From assembly GCA_030848705.1 (NCBI GenBank), contig CM061243.1:5614001-5678000 (forward strand): 64,000 bases of DNA. Reading direction: 5' to 3'. The stretch's first letter is position 1, and each line of letters begins with the position of its first letter. The DNA is from Heracleum sosnowskyi (Eukaryota; Streptophyta; Magnoliopsida; Apiales; Apiaceae). A model generated the notes under the pieces. The model ran no database searches and was not told the origin of the DNA. It worked only from the letters and a program-made list of their open reading frames with translations. Positions 23,224 to 38,339 of this stretch are shown piece by piece. Position numbers and translations under genes: made by a program.

Positions 23224-23628
23224 TCAAGAGAACTTAAATTTATGCAAAAGGCATTTGGCCAGGTAATAGTTGTTAAACATAATGTGGGTTATCATTCGTT
23301 TAAACAGCCACATTGCATCATAAAACTTGTTAGCTCCAGCATAAACTATAATAATAGAGCTCCAAAGGTAAACACTTCTCTGGGGAGTTTCATCAAACAC
23401 CTTGCGTGCAGAGACAAGATCATTGTTAATTGCGTAGAATCTTATGATTCTAGTAGCATAAAATGGGTCATATGATAAATGGGTCTTGCTTATAAGACAT
23501 TTAGTAGGGGTTTGATTAGGCTTTGAAAGTTGAAAGAGAAGGATATGTAATTGACTTGAACATCTCATGTTTTTTACATGTATACTATCCATACCATTAT
23601 TTAAAAAATAGAAAATAAATTCAAACAC
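23224..23628 (-). pseudogene. N-terminal fragment of a PLS-type PPR protein gene
   Basis: The 134-codon frame contains a stretch typical of plant PPR proteins: LISKTHLSYDPFYATRIIRF, then NNDLVSARKVFDETPQRSVY, then a W-S-I-I..YAG...DAM.LFKRM block. It closely resembles the start of the At1g64310-type family (recalled). A full PPR gene of this type has about 500-600 codons; here the frame stops after roughly two repeats and the sequence beyond degenerates. Plant PPR proteins act in organelle RNA processing, but this piece is too short to do so. It is a relic. Confidence 0.65.
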
Positions 23629-24250
23629 TGTTGTGTCGCATTGTCTGGTTTAGACAGAAACAGTGAGGATTTGGTGTATTTTAGGAGGTTAAGGTTGTTT
23701 GGACTAAACAGAAATTTGTGTTATACCGAAGTTAGAATGACATAAACATCTTAAGTAGTAATAATAATAAGGGAAAACGCTCCCAAGTGCGTATCTAAGA
23801 GATTTATTTAAGTACGTATTATATTTTAGTGATATATTTGTAAATATGATATCAAATTCGTGTAATTACAGAAATGCATATTCGTGTAGTTACAAAAATT
23901 ATCAATTTATAGTAAAATTCGAACTTTATTGAAATCGTGTAATGTACTTTGAAGCATAAATTCAATAATGAATCAACACCGAAATAAGGTAATAATTGAA
24001 GTTTACTACTTGGCAAAGTTCAAGAAAATTACATATTTTAAGTTTTAACATTTAAATTAGTCGTTTAAAATGTATGATGATAAATAAATAAATTTAACAC
24101 GGTAAAGTTCGAATAGGTGCATGCAGATGAATTTAGACATTATGTTATCTATGACTGTTCAGTTTTACATGAATTAATTACTTGATACATTGATTTTGGT
24201 TCATGTCAAGAACTCTTTGACTTCTAAGAACTCTTCATCATCTCATAATA
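23629..24250. other. upstream region of DUF674 gene
   Basis: AT-rich intergenic DNA. It probably contains the promoter of the gene at 24333. No repeat border was recognised. Confidence 0.5.
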
Positions 24251-24252
24251 AG

Positions 24253-24260
24253 TATATATA
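24253..24260 (+). promoter_or_regulatory. TATA box of DUF674 gene
   Basis: TATATATA lies 73 bp upstream of the start codon, a normal spacing for a short plant 5' UTR. Confidence 0.6.
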
Positions 24261-24332
24261 GGGGTAACAAGAACCTGTGTTTCACCATTAAGAGATCAAG
24301 AAATTTCTCATTTTGTGATAATTGAAATTGAA

Positions 24333-26155
24333 ATGGATTTCTCAAGTTGTATAAAGATTCCCTTGAAAGTGGTGATAGATAAAGAGAGGAAAAGGGTAGT
24401 TTTTGCTGAAGCTAATAATGATTTTGTTGATGTTCTATTCAGCTTCCTTACATTGCCCATGGGGACGATTGTCAGACTCTTGTCTACGCATTCTGATCAG
24501 CATGTAAATTTTGGGAGCTTTAAGAATTTGAATAAAAGCTTGGACAATCTTGGTGACAAGTATTTTGCAACACAACAGTGTAGACATATGCTGCAAATGG
24601 TAAGGAATTCTGCAGAAGCTGAGTGTCGAAAGCTTTTAATCAACATTGATGATACTGGGCCCTGTCAGTACTTCATCTGTAGTGATCTGGAATGTACAGA
24701 AATGAGATCTATGCCCTCTTTAAGCACTTACTGTACTGCAAATTGCAGACATTGCCGGAAGGTCATGTACAGGTCTATATCTTTTAAACCTAGCCCAACT
24801 GGAGCAAGTGATGGTAGTAAAGGAGCTTTTGTTAAGGAGGCAGCTTCCTTTTTAATTAGAGATGATCTTCATGTAATTCCTCATCTTTTGGGTTCAACAC
24901 TCGGAATACTAAATAGTAGTGGAATCACGGACTTTGGAGTGCTTGAAGAGAAGTTCCTGCAACTTGGTCGCAGTGAGGTAATACTAAACCAACATCTATT
25001 TCTTAAATTAACAATGTGTACATTCCTCGTCATCTTTGACATGTGTTTGTAGATACTTCAGCTGCTCAAGTACTCTATCGTCTCCGAGACTCCTTTAGCT
25101 GATCTGGTTTTCGGTAAAAAGGACACTGACTTGAACATTGCAGTGCCAACGCTTCAGTCTCAGACAAATACAGAGGGCATCGGCAATCTCAGTAAAATGA
25201 AAATGAAAGTATTTTTTCAGAAGTCGAATAAAAATATATTGATGGTGCAAACCAACGATGATTTTATAGACTTCCTCTTCAGCCTTCTAACCATTCCTTT
25301 AGGAAGAGTCATGAGTTTATTGGGTAACTATCATGCACCAACAACTAGTGTTGAAAATATACAACAGAGCGTATCAGATTTGAATGTTGACAAATACTTT
25401 AAATCAAAGGAAATGAAAGAAATGCTACTTAATCCTCAGCTGCCTATGCATTATCTTTGCCGGAACCAAATGTTCCCTCTTACAGAAAATGCACCTCCAA
25501 TTTTATTTTGCAATAGCTTGTACGATGAACATTCTAAAGTGAACGGATTCTATATGACGTTAGGCTCTTCACCTAGTCAATTTCGGCTTGTAAGCCCAAA
25601 TAATGGAGGATTTGCAAGGGAACAAGCAATGTTTACGGTATCTGATGACTTGGTTGTGACACCATTATCATCGATGTCTTGTATAACATATCTCCACAGT
25701 TTGAAGGTCCATCCAAGTGATATTGAGGAGCAGGAGATCAGCATTGGAATTGAAGAGGTAAAAAGCAAATGTTTAAAAATCAGTAATTATGCCTACTTTT
25801 GTTTCAGACCATTGACCTATTTGCTCTGAATTTTCAAGATTTGGTCCTGGAGGTGCCTATGTACTATATATTTCAATCACTTTTAGTTCATTTTTACGAG
25901 ATTTATTAGATAGTACAATGGTGTGATATAGTCACTGTAATAATCTGCGTTTTCGGACGATACCCCTCACATTTTCTGCAGGCCTTTAAATTACTGCGGG
26001 AATCTTTGAGTTCTACTTCAGTTTTAACCAATGGCCTCAAGCATTTGATACTGGAAAAAGCCAAAAGAAGAAATAAAACTGGCAAGGCCGAAAGAAAAAG
26101 TCTGAAGCTGGCTGAGGAAGAGGATGATGAGACATGGGAATTCCAGACTTTATAA
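24333..26155 (+). CDS. DUF674 family protein, three exons
   Basis: Exons are 24333-24977, 25053-25757 and 25982-26155. All borders are GT..AG (GAG/GTAATA, GTAG/ATACTT, GAG/GTAAAA, GCAG/GCCTTT) and all joins are in phase 0, giving 507 residues. The start is the ATG at 24333, beginning MDFSSCIKIPLKVVIDK. The protein has the DUF674 (PF05056) layout with two similar halves. Each half begins with a beta-rich segment and then an acidic F(V/I)D.LFS(F/L)LT(L/I)P(L/M)G motif, at about residues 30-50 and 285-305. Each carries an F(V/A)(K/R)E(Q/A)A.F.(V/I).DDL block. The end has the typical SLSSTSVLTNGL motif and a Lys/Glu-rich tail. Cys-x2-Cys-like pairs near residues 140-150 are common in the family. 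The biochemical role is unknown; these genes form tandem families in plants. The gene looks intact. Confidence 0.85.
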
Positions 26156-26460
26156 TGTTAAAAAACTCCAGGAGCATAGAAACCTCATTTGTCTTTTTAT
26201 ACATAAACATCTAGTTGGGCTTTAAAAGTTTTATGAATTTGAGAGTTATTTAAAAGATTAATACGTGTTTTGTCTAAAATGATTGTTTAATATATTTTAG
26301 GCATTGAACATAGGTATTAATTTTTTTTTTTATCATTTTGTTTACTAATTCATTTAAACGTTCCAAAATTCAAAAATTAACGAATATTAACTAGTGTATC
26401 AAACGGACAATCAACCTTGTTTTTTTTTTTTTTTTGACAAACAGACAATCAACCTTGTTT
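26156..26460. other. 3' flank of DUF674 gene
   Basis: AT-rich, with T tracts at 26323-26333 and 26418-26435. Nothing else was recognised. Confidence 0.5.
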
Positions 26461-26463
26461 GTT

Positions 26464-26884
26464 ATAAGAGCATCCGCATTCATTCCCGGTCTTCAATCCG
26501 TTAATTCGTCAATTTACTTGAACTTACTTGATTGAGTCAATTTACTTGATGGAGTTTATTACTATGCAAATAAAATTAACTATTTTACTATTTTTTTATG
26601 CAACAATACAAATCAAAGTAGTTAATCCGTCTAACGAATTAATGAATTGATGAAGTTTTATCAATGCAACAATGTTTTTTGGTCCATCAATCAAATTGAT
26701 GGCAATCAATCCATCAATTACTCCATCAAAACAATTTTTGATGGAGTAGCTAACGGATTGGCGGAGTTCAATTTTATTGACGGACTAAAAAAACACCGCT
26801 GATAACTAAACTCCATCAATTCGTCAATCCGTCTAACAAATCAACTATTTTTTTTCATTAATGCATAATGCATATGCTCTAATA
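26464..26884. mobile_element. TIR element (MITE), about 420 bp
   Basis: The left end TATAAGAGCATCCGCATT and the inverse of the right end, TATTAGAGCATATGCATT, match at most positions. The interior has repeated short motifs such as AATCCGT and TTGATGGAGT in both orientations and no transposase. The superfamily is not determined. Confidence 0.5.
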
Positions 26885-27580
26885 GTAATACAATCTTGCC
26901 TTACTTGATTTTTTGAAATCAAATTGACTAAACTTTACTTCTGACAAAAAAATACTAAACTTTACAGATAACTGGATAAGTAACTCTCATTAAAAATGAA
27001 TGAACTGGTGAAGAATCAGTTAAAATTTATTTGCCTGCATTCTGAAAATTTAAATTTTGATGAACACACTTTTACCATCCATTATATTCTAAAAATAGTT
27101 TCAAATTAACGTGGTTTAGAATAAAAATTCAATTGAACACTTTACAAATAAAAATGCACCAACAGAACAAGTAGCCCTATTGGCATGATACTTTGGCCTG
27201 TTTATTTTAAATCGCAGCATTTTGAAAAATGGGGAAAAAAGAGCAATTTTTTAAGACAATTTTATGCAAAAAATTGACTAGCTACAATTGAACCTCTGTA
27301 TTTTGCAAACATAAATAGAACTTCCACGACTAAGATCTGTGTAGATCTCAGTAACCTTTGCAAGTTAACATGCCCCTATGTTCTAAATATTGCCGTTTAA
27401 CCCATGCTGGCTAGACAAGGAAGTCACAACTACGCTTTTGAGCATTACCAATAGCTACAAGAGGTTTACATGGCATATGCAAGTGCAATTTTTACACCTC
27501 GAACGAAAATTATAAAAGGATTTAAAACATCACAAGTTTAACTGATGACACGGCCACTACATATATTAAAGTCTTGTGAT
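26885..27580. other. intergenic between TIR element and deacetylase tail exon
   Basis: AT-rich. The part from about 27213 is shared with 22616 onward and probably represents the 3' UTR or flank of the deacetylase gene. Confidence 0.5.
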
Positions 27581-27674
27581 TTAAAACTTCTTTGCAGGAT
27601 GCAATTCAGATTTGAAGTTTCCGCAATGTGATGCTTCATCAGATAGCATTTCCTCACATTCAGCTGCAACATCC
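27581..27674 (-). other. candidate C-terminal tail exon of the deacetylase gene
   Basis: After a TTTTTCAG acceptor there is a 94-base stretch open to TAA. It encodes an acidic segment (DVAAECEEMLSDEASHCG) followed by a short basic end. A donor GAG/GTATGCC at 28288 lies just past the deacetylase stop codon, so splicing could join the two. In the frame of the upstream exon the join is closed by the TGA at 28324, and the phase does not fit without a shift. It is therefore either the relic of a longer tail or part of an alternative transcript. Confidence 0.4.
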
Positions 27675-27759
27675 CTGAAAAATAAAATAAGAAAATTACA
27701 AAAGAACATGGCATCAAACCTCAGGCCTACCAAGCAAATGTAGCTAACACCAGTAATAA

Positions 27760-28280
27760 TAATTAACTAAAATGAAAAAATAATTAGGCTACGTCTAACT
27801 GTTGAATTCTATGAACTCCCTATGTCACAGCAAGGCCACTAGTTCAAATAAAGATGTATTTAATAGGCAATCTGAATAGTCTTCCGTTTCTTCTGTTGGG
27901 CAGGTTAGGTCAAAACCTGTTTCTTTTCCTTTTTGTAATATATTTATAATATAGAATTCAATGATTCTACTAAGTAACAAGTTGAACTTATTGAGACTAA
28001 TTGTTAGAATATGTTGTTGGCACTGGGGTAGTAAATATTTAGTTGTGATTATACATATAATTATGTAAATATGATTTTCTTTTAATGTTCAAGTGTTTCC
28101 TCCAAATCATATGGCTAGGCTTTTATTTAAAAACCCACCTAACTGAGTCACGATTTGAAGGTTGTTATACCACCTAGCATTTATAGAACATGTTACACAT
28201 ACAAAGTTGCCTAGTCTCGAGCTCTGGAGTCTGGAGCTTATGCTAGCAACAGGATCAGCTAAAACAATTTAAAAGTAAAA
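27760..28280. other. intron-like or 3' flank of deacetylase gene
   Basis: AT-rich DNA between the last confident deacetylase exon and the candidate tail exon. No other gene was seen. Confidence 0.4.
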
Positions 28281-28323
28281 GGCATACCTCGTGTCAACAT
28301 TTGACCAAAACTTGAATCAGCAT

Positions 28324-31236
<2,913 letters not shown>

Positions 31237-31328
31237 TTTTAGGGTTTTTGTTTTTGTTTGTGTGTATTTGTGTGTGTGTAGGTTCCGGTGAGCTGAGGAA
31301 GTGAAAAGAGGGGTTGAGTTGTGAGGAA

Positions 31329-31336
31329 TATATATA
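31329..31336 (-). promoter_or_regulatory. TATA box of deacetylase gene
   Basis: TATATATA lies about 93 bp upstream of the start codon on the minus strand, followed by a CT/CA-rich 5' leader. Confidence 0.6.
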
Positions 31337-31494
31337 GGGGTGGAATTATCTAAAATAATATTTTGTTTTTGGTTTCGGAATAGGATTGAGAATTTGAGAT
31401 TTGTGAATTGTGAATTGTAAGTGAGTTCGGATTTGATTGGGAATTTCAAAGAAATAAAAATCAATTTAGAATTTGTTTGTACATTCATTGAGGC

Positions 31495-31990
31495 ATGTTT
31501 GGCTGCAATTTAAAGTTGCAGCTTATGGCTTATAAACCCAAAAATGCTTATTGGGGGTGTTTATCAAAATAAGTGAAACCAACTTATGGCTACTTAAAAT
31601 GGATAAGTTGAATGTTAAGAATCCTTAACATTCAACTTATAATTTATAACTTATTCTCGATACACGCAATATATAATATCCTTCAAATCTTCAAAATCAT
31701 ATATCTTTTGATCCGTTCATTAAAAAATTGATATGTATATATCAAATTTCTGTACTCATCGAGATCTATCCATTGATATCCATTTATATATATTAAAAAA
31801 TAAATATTTTAAAAATAATAAAAAAAAGTTAACTTATAAGTTCTGATTTACCCAAACACTCTACTGTTTATAAGTTCTGATTTACCAAACACTCTAGGAC
31901 TTATAAGCTCAGCTCTACTTATCACTTATAAAGCACTTACTCATTTTAAGCTATAAGTCAACTTTTGCTTGATACCCCAAACGCCCACTG
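31495..31990. mobile_element. TIR element (MITE) in deacetylase promoter
   Basis: The left part (GCATGTTTGGCTGC, GCTTATGGCTTATAA) and the inverse of the right part (GGGCGTTTGGGGTATCAAGC, GACTTATAGCTTAAAA) are similar. Direct and inverted copies of ACTTATAAG-like motifs fill the interior. No transposase is present. It begins about 260 bp upstream of the start codon. The family is a common plant MITE style; borders are approximate. Confidence 0.45.
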
Positions 31991-32308
31991 AGTAAGTATT
32001 ACTATTATGTTCTTTTAAAAGTATTTAGAAATATTAGAAAATGATCAAAATAGTTTATTACATGGTTTAACATAATTATTTTTGATAAATGAGTCCGAAT
32101 ATAGATAGGATGTGCATTTTGGAGATATAATCACACACTAAATACGTTTTTTATATAATCATTTTTCCAATAAAAACTGACATTTATAAACTTTTTCTCT
32201 ATATTGATATTTATCATTTTTCACAAATATGAGATATTGAGGACCTACATTTTTTACATAAAAATTTATCTTATTTATATAAATAAAATATTACACTATA
32301 TCTATCTA
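31991..32308. other. intergenic, AT-rich
   Basis: Nothing recognised between the promoter MITE and the Helitron 5' end. Confidence 0.5.
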
Positions 32309-32640
32309 TCTATTACTATATATTATATGTCAACACAAAGGCAAAAATTATCACTTTAATTCTTGTGAAATTACAATTTTATCCCTATTTTTTGAAAAAT
32401 AACAAAAATACTATTGTTATATTATTATGCAAAAATATATTAATATTAGTTAATGTAGAGAATCAAACCTCGAACCTCCTTCTAACAATTCCAAAACATA
32501 ACCACTATCATATATTGCTTTTTGAATTACTTTAAAAAAATTATTAGATAAGTCACATCATTTCCTCTAATTCTATATTCTTTTTTTATTTTGAACCTTT
32601 GAGTAAAAACAATATTGGTCCATATTATTTATATAAATTT
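32309..32640 (+). mobile_element. Helitron 5' end region (family of 59880)
   Basis: TCTATTACTATATATTA follows an A at 32308 and shares its first 17 bases with the start at 59880. The downstream 300 bp also align with it (blocks CAACACAA, ATCACTTTAAT, TTTTTTGAAAAAT, TATGCAAAAA, TTGAGTAAA-like). This is the 5'-TC structure of a Helitron. The partner 3' end is not certain because of nesting. Confidence 0.6.
32455..32520 (-). other. tRNA-like (A/B-box) module
   Basis: On the minus strand GTGGTTATGTTTTGG resembles an A box and GGTTCGAGGTTTGATTC a B box, in tRNA-like spacing. The equivalent positions in the 59880 Helitron (60020-60095 and 60395-60470) show the same arrangement. It is a decayed tRNA-derived or SINE-like piece; no cloverleaf survives. 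Confidence 0.35.
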
Positions 32641-32997
32641 GTATTTTTTATTTACGTCATATATATATATATATATATAGGTAAATGATCAATCATCGTT
32701 ATAATTTTTTATTATAGTTGTATAAGCGTGAATGTCCACCATTATATTCTGTTAATTGTTTTTTTTCTCTTCTTGTAATTCTACTCAAGTAGGAATTTGA
32801 TCTACATAAATGCCTGTAATACATGTTTTTAATTATTCTTTTGCAACTATAATCATGCTAAAATAAAAGATCGAACAGAAAATCAGCTACATAAATTATT
32901 ATAAATTTGACCCCTAAAAAACTAGACTATTTTAAAATTATAAATTATATTTATTTGCATCAAATTTATAATGGCTTGGATTTTATGTCTTATCATA
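32640..32997. repeat. left part of tandem array, continued at 56127
   Basis: Motifs in order (TAAGCGTGAAT, TTCTTGTAATTCTA, AATTTGATCTACATAA, CATGTTTTTAAT, TTTATTTGCATCAAATTTATAATGG) match the array units at 56139-58110. The match breaks at 32997 and resumes at 56127. Confidence 0.55.
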
Positions 32998-34289
32998 TCA
33001 TAAAACTAAATTCCTGCTAGTGAAGAATATAGTGGAAATTCCACTTTTGTCCCTAAAATAGGGTTGTTTTGGTAAATTCCCATGTCTAAACGGGTTAACG
33101 GACTATCCACATATAACTCAGCTTCCTAATATATGTTATTTTTCATTGTAATATGGGTTAATTAAGGATCCAGTTGTAATCCGATTGTTTTAACATACAA
33201 GCTATACTCATTTAACAACATTATCCCACAAATTTTGCGATATACACGCACAAAATTAAATTTTCAATTCAAAAATTTTAACAATCCCACAAATCATGCC
33301 ATGAATGGTGTTATCTATTTTCAAAATTTAAATGATTATATTTCTCCCACAAATCATGCCATGAATGGTGTTATCTATTTCAACATTCAGATGATTATTT
33401 TTGTTGATTACAAAATCTTATATCAAACGTATATGAATCCAATATCTCATTTTCTTCGGCAATTCTCTCTTTTCTCATTCTTCGTCTCCTGTATCTCATT
33501 TTTACTTTTATTTACGAAACGTATTGTGTGTTAATATAACGTGTATATTTGTTAATCAGGTCCATCTATATACTTATACATGCACAATAAATATCACACA
33601 CGTATATAAAGATATATAAACATGAATTGTTCCGTAGAATAAAAGTAAAAACACGATAAAGAGGAAGAGAATTGATATTCAATAAATATTCTTAGAGAGT
33701 AAATAAAAAAAGAAGATGACCAAAAATCATAGATTTGAATTTTGAAAAAGGATAAGATCAATGGCAAGACCTGTGTGATAATCAGCATATCCATGTAATC
33801 AATTTGATTTGGAAATTAGCTAAAATTGTGGGATTTTCAAGATTTGAATATGCATATATGGTATGTTGTTTTTTATGATTCCTATGTCTAAGCGGGTTAA
33901 CGGACTTTCCACATGTAACCTAACTTCCTAATATACACTATTTTTCATTGTAATATGGGTTAATTAAGGATCCAGTTGTGATTTGATTGTTTTAACGTAC
34001 AGGCTATACTCATTCAACATAATCCCACAAATCTTGCTATATACACTCACAATTAAACTCCTAATTCAAAATTTTTAACAATCCCACAAATCATGACATG
34101 AATGGTGTTATCTATTTTCAAATTCAAATGATTATATTTCTTAATTACAAAATCTTATATCAAACGTATATGAATTCGGTATCTCATTTTTTCCGGTTAT
34201 TCTATCTTTTCTCTTTCTGTTGATTTCACTATTGATGTTTGTTTTAATTGTTTATGTTTCTCTCTCCTGTACATATATTAGCTTATGCA

Positions 34290-34321
<32 letters not shown>

Positions 34322-35937
34322 CGATGATGATGATGATGATGATGATAAAGAAGAAGAAGAAGCTTAAATCAGTTCACAAAAAGGGATTAAATCATTAATC
34401 CAGGTACATATATATAATTATTTAAATTATAATTATTTAAACGGAGATATATAATTTACTGATGATTTGGTTGTTTTATGTTATTGATTCTCCCTCTTTT
34501 TATATCAGTGTGTTGTTTTTGGATATTAATACATGTGTTTGATATGTCTGTTGTATACTATATTTCTTTATGTTTATGTTTTGAATTTCAAACTAATAGG
34601 AATATCTCAGCATATAATACCACATGTCTATACAAGTTTTATGTAAATTTATGATTGTTTCAATATGTATAGAGATTCATATAATTGTAATATATCGTTG
34701 TCACCTGAGTTTTGAATGGAAGTCTTGACATGTGTTCAACCAAATAATATATGCCAACAAAATAGTTGGTAGTTCAAACCTAACAGTTTCATACTAAAGC
34801 ATGATATGTTTAGATGTAGGTCAGAATTTTATTAGTACAGAAAAATACTAATATAAACTTCGAACAAGTGATGAGCACTAGACATTCAAATATTAGTGTC
34901 ACTAAGTTCTATTTATTTCTGTTTTATCTTAGAGAACTCTGAGCAAAACAATGACCATTCTCTCCTGTTATTGGTCTACTTGGCATGTAATATAAACTTC
35001 TCTAATACCTTCAAAATGACTGAATACAAGGGTAAATCAGCTAGCGACAATAGGCAATTGCAAAGAAAAGATTATACATATTTGATAGCCAATTGATCTT
35101 TAATAAGAGTTGGCGATTATCTAAATCTATATTTAAATATGCACTTAGTTGTTTCTAATGTATACGTTATAATATTCTTGATTTTGACATTTTAAGAATA
35201 ATGTGAAATGAACATCAATTTTTAATTTCTAACATTTTAAGAATCGTGTGACACACTATCATTTTTTGCTAACACAATTTTTCACCTCATAAGTGTGTTA
35301 AATTCTTGGACAAATAGTAAAAATATGAGTATTTAGCTCTAGCCATGGATTGATGTTTCTAGATCATGTGTCATGGATGTTTGTAAAAAAATATAACACA
35401 TAGTTTCTATCTTAGGTAGTAAATCACTAGATTATTAGTTAATGTCTAGGTTTCACAAGATTAACTGGTATAGGTATGACTCTACTTGGATTGACAAAAC
35501 CAACTATTAAAAACTACTTGAACATAATTTTAGACATAATACCTCATGTTCTATTCTCATGCTAGGTATGTTTTTTGTTTCCATTCTCGGGATATTGTCG
35601 TTGTGATCATACGAAATACTAACACGTATATATGTTAGCTTTAGGTTTCTAAACAAAGAAATGTTTTAGGTCATGATTGATGCAAGTCTTACAAAATTAG
35701 TCAAATTAAGTGGTGAAGTATTATTCTTGGAGATTTTATAAAGTTCGGTTAAATTTTTTTGATATCTTTGAAATCATGTTTTTTATTTTTAATTAATCCT
35801 CATCTTTTACACACATGGATTCTTTTAAGGTGCAGGACTCCGATAAGAAGGTTGAAAGATAAGTAAATTAAATATTATCAAAGATAATTACTAAAATTAA
35901 AAGGATAAAATGTCACCGTGTGCGAAGCACGAGTAAT
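32998..35937 (+). repeat. Helitron-like repeat E, copy 1
   Basis: It begins TCATAAAACTAAATTCCTGC after an A. It contains an internal duplication (33080-33480 resembles 33890-34200), a (GAT)n run and a 3' hairpin-like end CACCGTGTGCGAAGCACGAG (35913-35932) that lacks the CTAG terminus seen in copy 3. Copy 2 (from 42515) and copy 3 (54630-56126) are clear relatives. No transposase was seen. Short ORFs at 33235, 34896 and elsewhere are not conserved in frame. Confidence 0.55.
34285..34366 (+). repeat. (GAT)n run, acidic exon-like end in repeat E
   Basis: After a TATGCAG acceptor-like sequence, a GAT run followed by AAAGAAGAAGAAGAAGCTTAA reads as poly-Asp, KEEEEA and stop in one frame. Copies 2 (44206-44250) and 3 (55376-55408) keep the run, with different lengths, and the stop. 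It may be the acidic tail exon of a captured gene, or simply a microsatellite. Confidence 0.4.
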
Positions 35938-38339
35938 TAAATATGGAAACAATTTTAATAAACAATTTAATAAACAAAAGATATTTAATGAACAATTTTA
36001 TTGATCATGGGTTAAAACCAACGATCAAATTTATATTAATAATATATCTATAATACCATTACATAGAATACTTGCTTATTAGTTTAACTTTTGATGCAGG
36101 CTTGAATTTGAAGAATTTGTTGGTCCTCTATTCACCGAATGAAAGGAAATTATTTTAAAGACAGAATTCGGAGTCTTTAATATTTTACTACAGCTTTATC
36201 CATGGATTTGAATAAGATTGTAGAATTTTATATATTTATTCAATTATTGGTTATGGGATATTATATCAATTATACCAATTCATTAAATAAATACTATTTT
36301 TTAATAATCAAGTACTATTTATTTGCTCACAATAAAATGTATTCCAATATTGATAAAGGAAATAAAAGATAAAAGATAGTCAGGGATGAAAAATATTTTT
36401 TAAAATTATCATAAATAATTAGTTAATAAAGATGAAGTACATGTCATATTATACATAATTTTACCATTTTGTAAATCATGCTCCACTTCAATTATCATTA
36501 TTTATTTTTAAATTAAATTTATTTTAAATTGATATGAAATATATATACTTTTTATTATTTACAAAAATATATTTAACTGTTTATTATTAAAAGAAAATAA
36601 TATAGTAACTTTAAAAAATAAAATCAAACATATTCGAATTTTCATCCAACCAAAGGCATTTCACAATATTTGTTTTGTCGACAAAATTATTTCAATTCAG
36701 CTATAAACTTTGTCCATGAATAACTCCAAATAATTTTTACTTTTAATGAGTTTAGAAAATTAATAAAGAAAGTTATTATAAATATTCTCAATATCAATTA
36801 GTTATAAAATCAAAATTATTATACATTAATAAATTTTAATAATAAATTTTAATATACTTAATAAATTAAAATAATTTTTTAATATATGATTATTAATATT
36901 TCTCAGTAAATTAATAAATAAAGTTCTATTTTTTAATATAATATATGGTTAACCAATCAAAAAAAATTCTAATAATCGTGTTTTATATTCATAATGAAAA
37001 ATAATTCAAGAAATTGTTAAATAGCGTTCATTCCATACATGTAAGAGTTCAATAATTCTGTTTTAAAATTATTAAATCAAATAATACAATATATTTTTGA
37101 TTGGTTTATGGATTATTCTTATATCTTTTTTTCCTTAACCAATTCATAATACAAAATGTAATCAATTATTTTATTTTCCATATATATAATATTATACATT
37201 AAATACAATGATTTTATTTTTTAATTTTAGGATCAAATAATATCATATCTTTTATTGATGTAATATCAAATCAAATTTCATATTCAGTTTAGATATTTTT
37301 TATGTACTTCATTCATAAAATAATATTTCATGTTTGATCCTGCATCTATGATCATTTGATTAAAAATTAAGCGGGTAAACTAATCATAAATTCTCCATAT
37401 ACATTATAATATTGTAGAATCATAGGCAAAACCTATAGCAACAAAATTGAATATTGATATTATATATTTCAGAATTTGACGAATAATATCCCAGAGGATA
37501 TGCTCTATTTAATTTAATTTCAAATTTCAAATTTAAGAAAAATAATATCTAACTGCTTGATTCATGGAATAATCTTCCAAGCTAGAACTAACATTCTGTA
37601 TTTAAGTCACCGACAACAATTTAATAAAACAATCAAATTAGGCTAATATTATGTAATATATGCACAATCAATCATATACTATCTACTAATTAGTTGCAAT
37701 CCATATTATTAAAATTACGTAATCAACGCCAGAATTATTGCTTAAAATTGTATATAATAACTTTCCATATTTATAAGATTATGCTTCAGATAAAATTTCT
37801 TTGCTTTTAAATTTTAAAACCAAACAATATCATATATTTTTGATTTATTTATGAAACAAATCTCTATTTATTTCATCTCATAACTACTCTACTAATCAGA
37901 TCCTTAAGTTGTGTCCATTAGACTTGAATTCACACGATAAAAGAACAATTAATCAATAATTAACCAAACATCTTGCATATAACTTTTCTATAAATAGACA
38001 TATTTAGCAGTTAAACATTATAAAACAAATTCAACAAGTACATCAATGTATTAGGTCTTGTTGGCATGTCTATTTGCTTTCTATTATATATATCTTACTT
38101 TTTGTTACACGTGTCTGCAGCTTTTCTCATACAATGTTCGATCAACTTGAGATGCTTGACCCTGCAAGAACCAACTAGAAAGTTAAAGTTCGTATAATAA
38201 GGATATTGACCAGTGCAAAGCTACAAAAATTTATGAGTGAGACTATCATTCAATTTTGCAAATATATAAGTTCAGATTTTCAATGATTAAAATGTTTCCT
38301 AATTTAAACACATTAATCAATCTCTTCTTAATCTTGCAG
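35938..38339. other. AT-rich Helitron interior upstream of RPA-like pseudogene
   Basis: Very AT-rich, with no recognisable exon. It could contain decayed introns or the 5' part of the RPA-like gene, but I see no OB-fold coding there. Confidence 0.5.

Noticed and set aside
25758..25850. Possible extra DUF674 exon after TTTCAG at 25806 (TIDLFALNFQDLVLE)
   Set aside because: Joining 25757 directly to 25982 gives ISIGIEEAFKLLRESL, which matches the usual family sequence; adding the extra piece would break it.
34285..34366. CRISPR-like or minisatellite array at the GAT run
   Set aside because: It is a simple trinucleotide run without spacers.
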